Below, piece by piece: positions 1-6,672 of a stretch of DNA of 12,166 nucleotides. Both the position numbers and the translations under genes were made by a program. Source of the stretch: M55B112 sp040903745 (GTDB taxonomy: Bacteria; Bacteroidota; Bacteroidia; Bacteroidales; GCA-2748055); assembly GCA_040903745.1 (NCBI GenBank), contig JBBDUV010000016.1, positions 1-12,166 of the forward strand, read 5' to 3'. Every line of letters begins with the position of its first letter. The first letter of the stretch is position 1. The notes under the pieces are model-generated. The model saw only the letters and a list, made by a program, of their open reading frames with translations, was not told where the DNA came from and did no database searches.

Positions 1-78
1 CATGTCCTTTTGTCTTTGCACCGCTGAACCTTTAGCTCGGCGAAGCCAAATATCTTTTCCCAATGATGAGGGGTTCAT

Positions 79-96
79 ATGAAAACAAATTTTCAT
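79..96. repeat. Inverted repeat ATGAAAA-CAAA-TTTTCAT
   Basis: Perfect 7-bp arms separated by 4 bp, about 140 bp upstream of the diflavin reductase start and about 60 bp upstream of its candidate -7 box. AT-rich palindromes of this size can arise by chance, so this is only a candidate protein-binding site. Confidence 0.35.
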
Positions 97-132
97 TATT
101 TCCCTGGCCCACCTGAATGCAACTGTGTTCTT

Positions 133-164
133 TTTGTTAATAGAAAAAGATATTCATATCTTTA
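133..164 (+). promoter_or_regulatory. Candidate promoter of the diflavin reductase gene
   Basis: TTTG at 133-136 followed after 20 bp by TATCTTTA at 157-164 resembles the Bacteroidota TTTG / TAnnTTTG arrangement, with the last G replaced by A. Transcription would begin near 170, giving a leader of about 65 bases. The -7 box is embedded in the palindrome at 146-163. Confidence 0.4.
146..163. promoter_or_regulatory. Perfect palindrome AAAGATAT-TC-ATATCTTT, candidate operator
   Basis: Perfect 8-bp arms with a 2-bp centre. The right arm overlaps the candidate -7 box TATCTTTA (157-164), the place where a bound repressor would block transcription of the diflavin reductase. A further copy of the half-site ATATCTTT is at 50-57. 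The AAGAT...ATCTT ends resemble those of NsrR-type Rrf2 sites, but this palindrome is more compact than the roughly 23-bp enterobacterial NsrR site. The link to the Rrf2 gene in this window is inference. Confidence 0.5.
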
Positions 165-234
165 AGTCTTAATAATAAATAGGTATAACCATGATACCAG
201 GAGGAATTTACAATAGCATAACAGGATAATATAA

Positions 235-1851
235 GTGAAAGAAGAATTATATATATTACATGGAAGCCGTACCGGCAATTCAAGGGCGGCTGCCTTGCTG
301 GCGGGTGATTACGCGGAACACCTAGGAATCAAATCCAGGGTTGAAAGCATGCAGGAGTTTACTCCCAAAAAACTTGAAAGAAGTAAAAATTTATTGATCG
401 CGGTAAGTACACACGGGGAGGGGGACCCACCATTTCAGGCCGAGACATTTTATAACTATTTAAACAGTTCAGGAGTTTCCGGATTAACGGATAAGCACTT
501 CTCTGTACTAGCACTTGGAGACAGTAGCTATAAACACTTTTGCAAGACCGGTAAAGACATTGCATCACGTATGAAGGAGCTTGGAGCAAAGGCTGTTTAT
601 CCCCTGGTTGAGTGCGATATTGACTTTGAAGATGGTGCAAGAAAGTGGGTGAGAGAAGCAGTGGATCAGTTTGGCCTGAAAATACACCCCGACACAGAAA
701 AAGGGAAGAACAATAAAAACTTTGCTTTTGAGCTAAGGCTGGGTGATTCAGATGATGCTTACTTCAAAGCTGCTGTTCTGGAAAAAAGATTGCTTACAGG
801 TGAAAGTTCCACCAAGCGTATATATAACCTACAGCTTGACCTGGAGAATTCCAACATAGAATTCAGGAGCGGAGATTCAATAGGAATACTATGTGGAAAT
901 TCAAGACTTCTGGTTGACAGGATTATCAGAGAACTGGATTATGATCCGACACATCCGGTAGAGATAAAAGGGAAGAAAATGCTTCTCAAACATGCCCTGA
1001 TCAATGAGTTTGAGCTAACGGTTATAACCCCGCTTGTCGTGAAGCAGTATGCCGGGCACAGTGCAAATCAGGATCTGGTGCGTTTGATGCAAAACAAATC
1101 AGCATTTGACCGGTATGTGGGAACGAGTGATATCTATGATCTGATTGCAGATTTTCCTGGAAAAATCAGTCCGGAAGAATTTGTCTCTATATTAAGAAAA
1201 CTAACACCCAGATTATACTCGGTCGCCTCCAGTGAGATCGTTACTAAAAACAGGGTTGATCTGGCGGTAGGTATCATTGAGTATACAGAGGGGGGAAGGG
1301 AACATATTGGGGTTGGTTCATCCTTTATTGCAGAAAGATTAGACGCTGGAGTGAAAATCCCTGTTGTGGCGGAGCCCAATGAGAACTTCAGACTTCCGGA
1401 AGACGTTGAAAAACCGGTTATTATGATAGGGACAGGTACCGGGATTTCTCCCTTCCGGGCCTTTCTGCAGGAACGCAGTCTGACATCCGGAGCCGGAAAC
1501 TGGTTGTTTTTCGGTGAAAGATCTTCAGCAACAGATTTCCTGTACAAAGAGGATTTTCTGAATTTCAGAAAGAACGGGGTGCTGACAAGAATGAATACCG
1601 CTTTTTCGAGGGACCAGAAGAGACGGATTTATGTGCAGGACCTGATACTTCAACATTCCAGTGAGTTTGCACGATGGATCAGTGAGGGGGCATATATTTA
1701 TTTATGTGGAAACAAAAGAACAATGGCCAGGGATGTTAGGAAAACCCTCCTTGAGGTGTTTCGTAAAGAAGGAGACATGAATACAGAACAGTCCCTCGCC
1801 TATTTTGAAGAGCTTAAGAGAGAAAAGCGGTTCCGTGAGGATGTCTATTAA
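235..1851 (+). CDS. NADPH-dependent diflavin reductase, sulfite reductase flavoprotein (CysJ) type
   Basis: This is a 538-residue soluble FMN/FAD protein that should pass electrons from NADPH through FAD and FMN to a partner. The N-terminal flavodoxin domain (about 1-150) shows an FMN loop at GSRTGNS (10-16), STHGEGDPP (58-66) and ALGDSSYKHFC (93-103). A linker and FAD domain follow, with RLYSVASS at 326-333 and GVGSSF near 359. The NADPH domain has GTGTGISPFRAFLQER (399-414), FFGER and YLCGN (489-493), ending in a C-terminal Tyr as in CysJ. It is shorter than E. coli CysJ (about 599 residues). The GTG start is chosen because TAA directly precedes it in frame and the flavodoxin strand begins within six residues; AGGA lies 8 bases upstream. 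No sulfite reductase haemoprotein gene is adjacent, so the partner is unknown. In this NO-related setting it could serve another acceptor, which is inference. The family call is secure; the specific symbol cysJ is not. Confidence 0.88.
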   Translation: MKEELYILHGSRTGNSRAAALLAGDYAEHLGIKSRVESMQEFTPKKLERSKNLLIAVSTHGEGDPPFQAETFYNYLNSSGVSGLTDKHFSVLALGDSSYKHFCKTGKDIASRMKELGAKAVYPLVECDIDFEDGARKWVREAVDQFGLKIHPDTEKGKNNKNFAFELRLGDSDDAYFKAAVLEKRLLTGESSTKRIYNLQLDLENSNIEFRSGDSIGILCGNSRLLVDRIIRELDYDPTHPVEIKGKKMLLKHALINEFELTVITPLVVKQYAGHSANQDLVRLMQNKSAFDRYVGTSDIYDLIADFPGKISPEEFVSILRKLTPRLYSVASSEIVTKNRVDLAVGIIEYTEGGREHIGVGSSFIAERLDAGVKIPVVAEPNENFRLPEDVEKPVIMIGTGTGISPFRAFLQERSLTSGAGNWLFFGERSSATDFLYKEDFLNFRKNGVLTRMNTAFSRDQKRRIYVQDLILQHSSEFARWISEGAYIYLCGNKRTMARDVRKTLLEVFRKEGDMNTEQSLAYFEELKREKRFREDVY

Positions 1852-3132
1852 TTATGCCTCTTTTAATATCGGCTCAACTATTTCCAGCTGATCAATCCAT
1901 GTGGCTTGTTCATTGTAATGTGCAAAAAACGGCCTGTACGTTTGTGAAGCATCACGATGTCGTACATACTGCAGCATGAAATACGCTTGCTGGTCGAAGG
2001 GATTCTCAATTACCCCCATAATCTGCACCTTGCCTTTTGCGGCAGACATTACGGGTGCAGTGACGGTTTTGGCCAGACTCGCAGTGTTTTTAACCGCCTC
2101 ATAGTAGATATCATATACCCTGGCCAGGGGAAGTCCAAAGTATTCATACGGCCCAGTTTCCCGTTCAATAAACATATAATAGGGCACCAGTCCGAGTTTG
2201 ACCTGCCTGCTCCACATCTCCTGCCATACCCCGGGAGAATCGTTTATATTTCGCAGTACAGGGGCCTGTGTTCTTATTTCTGCACCTGTCTGCCGGATAT
2301 TGTACATCGCCTCCTGTACAGCAGAATTATCCATTTCATTGGGGTGGTTGAAATGGGCCATAAACGCCAGGTGTTTACCATTTTCGACTATCCGGCGAAA
2401 TAAATTCAGCATATCCTCTGCCTCATCACTGAATGATGGAATAAAGGTAAAGGGCCAGTAAGTCAGCGATTTTGTTCCGAAACGGATCGTGTCCAGGTGT
2501 GGAATATCAGCATCAAAAATTTTATCGATATAGCTAGAAATTGTACCCGGACTCATTACCATGGGATCTCCCCCGGTGAAAAGAATTTCATGAATCTGCT
2601 CATTCTGCCGGATGTATTCTGTAACCTGATCAATCTCCTTCATAGAAAATTGAAGATCAAGATCTTTAACAAACTGGGGCCACCGGAAACAGAAGGTGCA
2701 ATGGGCATGACAAGTCTGGCCCTGACTTGGAAAAAAGAGTATAATATCCTGGTATTTATGCTGACAGCCATCTAAAGGCTCACCATTAAGCATTGGTTTA
2801 TTGGTCATCTGTTCTGCAGGATGAGGATTGAGCTGCATCCTTATTCTGTTCACAATTCTCTGAAATTCCTTTTCAGGAACTCTTTTATCGATCGCATCCC
2901 TTACCTGCTCATACTGGTCTTCCCGGAGCATATCCCTGTTCGGAAAATTTAGAATAAAAACAGGGTCCGTTTCATACTGGTCCCAGTCTATCAGGTAATC
3001 AGTAACATAATTGTTGGTTTTAAAGGGAAGCACCTCTGCAACAGTTTCAATCTCTCTCTTTTTCTCTTCAGGTATTCTTTTCAGATATTCAATCTCCCTG
3101 ATATTTTTTGAGTTGTAGGTTATGAACTTCAT
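1852..3132 (-). CDS. Radical SAM protein, lysine 2,3-aminomutase (KamA/AblA) superfamily, substrate uncertain
   Basis: This 426-residue protein has the radical-SAM cluster motif C-x3-C-x2-C at C141, C145 and C148, followed by the SAM-binding GGDP at 187-190. Further aminomutase-like blocks are RFGTKS (217-222), QAPVLRNIND (289-298), YYMF (318-321) and AAKGK (364-368), where K368 aligns by eye with the PLP-binding lysine of lysine 2,3-aminomutase. The two aspartates that hold the substrate lysine in the clostridial enzyme (D293 and D330) appear replaced: the first position aligns with R324 and the second region reads TAPVMSAAKGK. The protein is therefore probably a related mutase or other PLP/SAM enzyme acting on a different substrate. 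It converges with the diflavin reductase gene, its stop codon abutting that gene's stop with no spacer. The ATG start has only an A/T-rich leader, usual for Bacteroidota. The superfamily is confident; the function is not. Confidence 0.85.
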   Translation of the reverse strand: MKFITYNSKNIREIEYLKRIPEEKKREIETVAEVLPFKTNNYVTDYLIDWDQYETDPVFILNFPNRDMLREDQYEQVRDAIDKRVPEKEFQRIVNRIRMQLNPHPAEQMTNKPMLNGEPLDGCQHKYQDIILFFPSQGQTCHAHCTFCFRWPQFVKDLDLQFSMKEIDQVTEYIRQNEQIHEILFTGGDPMVMSPGTISSYIDKIFDADIPHLDTIRFGTKSLTYWPFTFIPSFSDEAEDMLNLFRRIVENGKHLAFMAHFNHPNEMDNSAVQEAMYNIRQTGAEIRTQAPVLRNINDSPGVWQEMWSRQVKLGLVPYYMFIERETGPYEYFGLPLARVYDIYYEAVKNTASLAKTVTAPVMSAAKGKVQIMGVIENPFDQQAYFMLQYVRHRDASQTYRPFFAHYNEQATWIDQLEIVEPILKEA

Positions 3133-3498
3133 AATTCAACATATTTTAATGGACGTAAACATCCGTTATATATTTAAATGTACCAGACAAAGGTGTTTGG
3201 TAACGATACCGGGGTTCATCTGAGCGATTAACCAGCTTCAGATCACGCCCTGTATCAAGAGTAATTGTTTTGGCAGGGTTAAAATGATGGTGCAGGCAAT
3301 AACAAACATAAGAAAAATATTTGTAAAAAACATATAAAGATCTGAATATCCCGTATACATTCCTTTTGTTCAGCAAAAAAATCAGGCCCATTATTCAAGT
3401 AATAGGGATCGCATTAAAGTCATCCGCGGAAGCAAATACAAACAAAACCAAGCCGTTACATCGATCTGTTACACCGGCAGAATAACTAATCTCTGATG
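3133..3498. other. Intergenic region of about 366 bp, no convincing gene
   Basis: This AT-rich gap lies between the radical SAM gene and the DUF2249 gene. An open frame of 81 codons on the minus strand (3146-3391) encodes a basic, aromatic-rich peptide without recognisable domain. It starts in a poly-A-rich stretch and I do not accept it as a gene, although a short unknown protein cannot be excluded. Nothing resembling an RNA gene was recognised. It probably carries the promoter of the radical SAM gene. Confidence 0.5.
3303..3310 (-). promoter_or_regulatory. Candidate -7 box (TATGTTTG on minus strand) for the radical SAM gene
   Basis: On the minus strand this reads TATGTTTG, a full match to TAnnTTTG. 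It would give a leader of about 160-170 bases before the ATG at 3132. No clear TTTG -33 element is seen about 20 bases upstream, so support is weak. Confidence 0.3.
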
Positions 3499-4038
3499 TT
3501 AGCAGAAATATACGACGAATTCTTCCGGTCCCCTCTCATCGATCCAGTGGCTGTAGCCGAGGCTTGCTGCTTTATCTATCAATGGAGCCGGGAGAAACGG
3601 TGCAGTAATTTCCAGGATCTCCTTTTCCTTCAGTTTTTTAACGGCTGAAAGCACCTCATGCACGGGCTGCTCCCCCGCATGCAACATCTCCCTGATATCA
3701 ATGGCAGCAACGATTCTATCCCCAGAAAACCAAGCCGGCTTTTCCGTGTTGTAGCTACCCTGGCTATCCTCAAAGGCAGTTATATCTGCCTGTCCTGCCG
3801 CACCTCTTAACTTATTCACCAGCTCTTCTACGTTAATACCTCCAACGGCAGCTGCCTGATTCAGTGTTGTGATTCGGGCAATGGTCCTTCTCAGCAATGG
3901 ATTTTTCAGCTTCCTGAACTGTGGTGCCGAAGCAATGAGCAGCTCCTCCAGGTCGGGATAAGCCTCCAGCAGGTCGTGTATCTTTGTCTTTGGTGTTATA
4001 ATTAGTTTATCCATGGGTATTTCATTTTTGGTCAGCAT
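3499..4038 (-). CDS. DUF1858-like / DUF2249 two-domain protein
   Basis: This 179-residue soluble protein has an N-terminal DUF1858/ScdA_N-like helical domain (about residues 11-78, opening with IITPKTKIHDLLEAYPDLEE) joined by a linker to a DUF2249 domain (about 108-178, with AAIDIRE, LEITAPFLPAPLIDKA and a closing VVYFC). The DUF1858-like part lacks the cysteine pair typical of ScdA_N; the only Cys in the protein is the last residue, C179. The family functions are not established. It is the last gene of the RIC-Rrf2-DUF438 unit and overlaps the DUF438 gene by 17 bp from the start used here, which has AAGGA 7 bases upstream. A second ATG at 4014 (MDKLIITP) would give a 171-residue protein and a 7-bp gap, and matches where homologous domains usually begin. 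Translational coupling with the DUF438 protein suggests they work together, which is inference. Confidence 0.8.
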   Translation of the reverse strand: MLTKNEIPMDKLIITPKTKIHDLLEAYPDLEELLIASAPQFRKLKNPLLRRTIARITTLNQAAAVGGINVEELVNKLRGAAGQADITAFEDSQGSYNTEKPAWFSGDRIVAAIDIREMLHAGEQPVHEVLSAVKKLKEKEILEITAPFLPAPLIDKAASLGYSHWIDERGPEEFVVYFC

Positions 4039-5266
4039 ACGAGAGAATCCTTCTTTCTCCCTCCAGCGATCTCGCTTCAGTGAGGTCCTGCGAAACTTCC
4101 AGGGTACCTAAATAATCCCCTCTCTCATCCCGTAGTGCGTAGTACTCTATCAGTATGAATTTTCCTTTCATCTGTATCCAGAAGGGAGCATGAGAGGCTT
4201 TACCCGACTTAAAATCTTCAAGTATCTTTTCCACGATATCAACACTTCCCGGGGGATGGCAGAGTCGAACGTCGCGGTTAATGATGGAACGGCTGCGGGC
4301 AAAGATCCGGTGGTCGCCCTGGGTGAAATACTTCACCTTGTCGTTTTTGTCCACAAAGGTCATGTCGACTGGTATGCTGTTCAGGATCGCCATGATCTCA
4401 CCAGCGGTAAAGCTACCTGAAGTCAACTGAATGGTACCGTTGCCTGCGGAAGTGGCTGATTCTTCTCCGATCGGTTCACTGAACCCTTCCGGTTTCCACT
4501 CAACCTGAGGGTCATACAATGTGAAGCCAAACTCCAGTGTCTGATTGTTTACATTCCACCAATCCTCTTCGGTAAGTACATCCATCGCCATTGGAAAGAG
4601 AATCTCCTCCTCCTTCTGTACCATGTCGGTCAGCGTCTTCAGTGTTGGCAGGAATAGAATCTCCAAAGCATCGTTGAGATCCTCTTTCTTAAGTTCAGGC
4701 TCCTTCAGCAATGCAATACACCCTTTTAACTGATCGCGGATCTCGTCGTGCTTGCCCCACATGACCTTGGGCGGACCTGTGATCTCGTTTTTTTCCAGGT
4801 AGGGAAAGACCAGGTACTCCTTTCGCTGGTAGTGCTTGTCCACATCCATCAGGTCGTTGAAGAACGCCTGCAGTGTGTTTTTAAACTGACCAAAGGTGCT
4901 TTCGGGTACCTTGTCAACCGCATTCAACATGTCTCTTGCTTTAGCTGCCACCTTCTTAAGCTCTTCGTTCTCCTTTTTGAACACATCCACCGGATGTCCC
5001 TCGGGAATCTCTTTTGCTCCGCTAAGGTCAACATGTCCCTCCAGCACCTCCCCATGGATGTCGCACAGCTTCAACACCTCCGATTCGGGCAAACCCTCGC
5101 TGATCAACTCCTGCTCTACCTCCACGACCTCGCCGTAAGGGATGTTTCTCAGGGTGGAGATTAATTCCTCCCGTACCTTTTCGGGCGATTTCCCTTCGTG
5201 TAGCTGAAGGATCAATTCCTTCAGCCTTTTTTTTCTGTAATTTGAATTATTGATAAGTTCGCTCAT
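4022..5266 (-). CDS. DUF438 / hemerythrin / PAS protein
   Basis: This 414-residue soluble protein has three parts. Residues about 8-90 form a DUF438 domain with CDIHGEVLEGH (68-78). Residues about 91-230 form a hemerythrin-like four-helix bundle with candidate di-iron ligands H91, H145, E150, H173 and a KEEEILFP motif (218-225). Residues about 285-400 form a PAS domain ending in LGTLEVSQDLTEAR, a typical PAS terminus. No kinase, cyclase, DNA-binding or methyl-accepting domain follows, so any signal must leave through a partner or the PAS part must serve the di-iron centre. Known biology of DUF438 proteins is thin; hemerythrin domains bind O2 or NO at di-iron sites. It lies 58 bp after the Rrf2 gene with no TAnnTTTG box in the gap, and overlaps the following DUF1858-like/DUF2249 gene. 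A role in NO or iron homeostasis is inferred from neighbours. Confidence 0.85.
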   Translation of the reverse strand: MSELINNSNYRKKRLKELILQLHEGKSPEKVREELISTLRNIPYGEVVEVEQELISEGLPESEVLKLCDIHGEVLEGHVDLSGAKEIPEGHPVDVFKKENEELKKVAAKARDMLNAVDKVPESTFGQFKNTLQAFFNDLMDVDKHYQRKEYLVFPYLEKNEITGPPKVMWGKHDEIRDQLKGCIALLKEPELKKEDLNDALEILFLPTLKTLTDMVQKEEEILFPMAMDVLTEEDWWNVNNQTLEFGFTLYDPQVEWKPEGFSEPIGEESATSAGNGTIQLTSGSFTAGEIMAILNSIPVDMTFVDKNDKVKYFTQGDHRIFARSRSIINRDVRLCHPPGSVDIVEKILEDFKSGKASHAPFWIQMKGKFILIEYYALRDERGDYLGTLEVSQDLTEARSLEGERRILSYADQK

Positions 5267-5324
5267 GGTTGTATTTTTTATTATGGATTAAATTTTCGGC
5301 CACGTCTCAAAGGTCCTCGGATTC

Positions 5325-5774
5325 CTAAAAATGCTTCAGAGGATCTTTTTTGAGTACCGCTTTCCCATCACGGATCCGTTGTGCAAGAGAGCTAATGGTT
5401 TCACTATTTACCAGTTGAATCAGGCTGTTCCGGATGGGGGTATATTGTTCATGTAGCGGACAGGGCTTTGTGTCGCTGCAGCTCTTTAGCCCGATCCCGC
5501 AGCTACTGAACAGCTTGTCGCCCTCCATTATATGTATAACTTTGTAGAGGGTTAGGTCAGACTGACCGTTGGGAAAGAAGAATCCGCCACCACGCCCTTT
5601 CATTGAATCCAGTAGCCTGTGTGTTGTGAGGGTATGCAAGATCTTTGCCGAGAAGGCCGCCGGGGCCTCAATCTCTCTCGCAATCTCTATCACCCCGGGC
5701 CTTCTTTTTTCCCAGTTTTGTATCTGGATAAATACAAGGGCCCGTATAGCATATTCAGAACTCTTCGATAGCAT
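5325..5774 (-). CDS. Rrf2-family Fe-S transcriptional regulator (NsrR/IscR-like)
   Basis: This 149-residue protein has an N-terminal winged helix (SSEYAIRAL at 5-13, then IAREIEAPAAFSAKILHTL as the recognition region and the wing GRGGGFFF, 60-67). It is followed by a cluster-binding loop with C92, C99 and C105, with H108 three residues beyond. Three cysteines at this spacing are the hallmark of Rrf2 proteins that bind a [2Fe-2S] or [4Fe-4S] cluster, such as NsrR and IscR. E7 aligns by eye with Asp8, the protein-derived fourth ligand in Streptomyces NsrR, so E7 or H108 could complete the cluster here. The gene starts 3 bp after the RIC stop, so it is surely co-transcribed and probably autoregulates this operon together with qNOR. 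NO sensing is inference from context; assigning NsrR strictly is not justified. Confidence 0.88.
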   Translation of the reverse strand: MLSKSSEYAIRALVFIQIQNWEKRRPGVIEIAREIEAPAAFSAKILHTLTTHRLLDSMKGRGGGFFFPNGQSDLTLYKVIHIMEGDKLFSSCGIGLKSCSDTKPCPLHEQYTPIRNSLIQLVNSETISSLAQRIRDGKAVLKKDPLKHF

Positions 5775-5777
5775 ATT

Positions 5778-6530
5778 TTACCGGTTCTCTCTTAATGTTT
5801 TCTCCAGGGCAACCGCTTTGGGAAACAGCACATTGTTTTCAAGGTGGATGTGCCTGTGCAGATCATTTTCAAACTCTTCCAGCGTTCTGTAAGTAACTTC
5901 AAATGTACTACATCCATCGGGCGGAACCTGGTATTGATCTGTAATCTCCGAGATCTTCATAAAACGATCACCCTCAGTCAGGTGCTCTTCCATCATTTCT
6001 CTTATGGTCCCTTCTATACGAGGATCCTCAGGAAGTTTGCCATCACTCGCTTTTGCTGCTTCCATGTTACGAATATATGGAAATAGAATGGATTCTTCCT
6101 TATGCATGTGGGAAGAAAGGTTGCCGCCGGCATCTGCAAATTGCGCTTTTACTTCGAAGAGTTCCGGATGATTTTCACCATGAACATCGCATAATTTCTG
6201 AAGTTTCTGTAGCAGGAAGGGGATGGTGCCATTCAGATAGGTATGGTGGGTTGAAAGAATATGGTCGGTGAGATTTTTTAAGCTGAGATTTTCAATAAAG
6301 AGAGAGTCCTGATCCTCCTTCTCCAGAACGGATTCAAGTTTAGACATCAAAGCTTCAGCTGCAACCCCCGCTTTCTCACACGCTTCTCTGATAGAAATGT
6401 TCCCCCCACAACAGAAATCAATCTTATGTGCCTCAAATATCCGTGCAGTGGTGAAGTTTCTCCTGACGGTTTCCCCAACGGTTGTCTCTTGTGTTATTAT
6501 CATAATTTTATCTGATTTATAATTATTCAT
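5778..6530 (-). CDS. ric: Iron-sulfur cluster repair di-iron protein (RIC; ScdA/YtfE family)
   Basis: RIC proteins carry a di-iron centre and help restore Fe-S clusters damaged by NO or oxidants in the cytoplasm. The N-terminal ScdA_N domain (about 10-65) contains the family's FCCGG motif with C40 and C41. The hemerythrin-like domain (about 85-240) shows histidines at 90, 95 and 96, HMHKEESILFP (H141 and E145), H183, and HRHIHLENNVLFP (H227 and E231); the two HxxxE pairs are the expected bridging-ligand arrangement. Length (250) is normal. The start used is the first ATG; ATG at 6503 (MIITQETT) fits the usual family N-terminus equally well and would remove nine residues. It is the first gene of a minus-strand operon and is divergent from qNOR, fitting NO-stress control. 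Confidence 0.93.
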   Translation of the reverse strand: MNNYKSDKIMIITQETTVGETVRRNFTTARIFEAHKIDFCCGGNISIREACEKAGVAAEALMSKLESVLEKEDQDSLFIENLSLKNLTDHILSTHHTYLNGTIPFLLQKLQKLCDVHGENHPELFEVKAQFADAGGNLSSHMHKEESILFPYIRNMEAAKASDGKLPEDPRIEGTIREMMEEHLTEGDRFMKISEITDQYQVPPDGCSTFEVTYRTLEEFENDLHRHIHLENNVLFPKAVALEKTLRENR

Positions 6531-6553
6531 TGTCTAAATTTCTATTGTTTTCA

Positions 6554-6571
6554 ATTAAAGATCATTAAAGA
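6554..6571. repeat. Tandem direct repeat of ATTAAAGA, 10-bp period
   Basis: ATTAAAGA occurs at 6554-6561 and 6564-6571, so the two copies sit on the same helical face with one turn between them. They lie 24-41 bp upstream of the RIC start, inside the predicted leader. They could be a protein site or chance in AT-rich DNA. Confidence 0.3.
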
Positions 6572-6590
6572 ACTGCGTCCCTTGTATTTC

Positions 6591-6637
6591 AGTCTTTGAT
6601 AAGAACCGGGCTCGCAAGCTCGGTTCTTGTAAAGACT
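6591..6637. other. Long stem-loop in the RIC leader / RIC-qNOR intergenic region
   Basis: AGTCTTT (6591-6597) pairs with AAAGACT (6631-6637). AAGAACCGGGCT (6601-6612) pairs with AGCTCGGTTCTT (6617-6628) with one G-T wobble, and two further pairs join these blocks around a single bulged G. The result is a stem of about 21 bp with a CGCA loop. Neither side is followed by a T run in its own direction, so it is not a standard intrinsic terminator. If RIC transcription starts near 6667, the RNA would carry this hairpin about 60 nt before the start codon, where it could affect stability or translation. It could also be a small dispersed palindromic element. Confidence 0.65.
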
Positions 6638-6672
6638 ATATAAAGAGCGCATATTCAATTAATATTATTCTG

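Larger units (their letters stand above)
1..234. other. AT-rich non-coding control region upstream of the diflavin reductase
   Basis: I see no supportable gene here. The region holds two short perfect inverted repeats (79-96 and 146-163) and a candidate promoter for the gene starting at 235. A CAT at 1-3 could be the ATG of a leftward gene outside the window, with AAAGG a few bases upstream on the minus strand, but that cannot be tested here. A Shine-Dalgarno-like AGGAGG at 199-204 lies about 30 bases before the start, too far to serve the GTG at 235. A weaker AGGA at 223-226 is better placed. Confidence 0.55.

Noticed and set aside
1..3. CAT as the start codon of a leftward gene
   Set aside because: Only the codon itself is inside the window, so no protein can be examined.
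3146..3391. Minus-strand open frame of 81 codons in the intergenic region
   Set aside because: No domain, odd composition, no promoter or ribosome site of its own, and possibly part of the radical SAM leader. Kept only as a note in the intergenic entry.
4748..5164. Plus-strand open frame of 138 codons
   Set aside because: Antisense shadow of the DUF438 gene, no recognisable motif.
5309..5348. Possible hairpin AAAGGTCCTC / GAGGATCTTT spanning the end of the Rrf2 gene
   Set aside because: Ten-base arms with one wobble but a 20-base loop and no U run after it; too weak to call a terminator or processing site.
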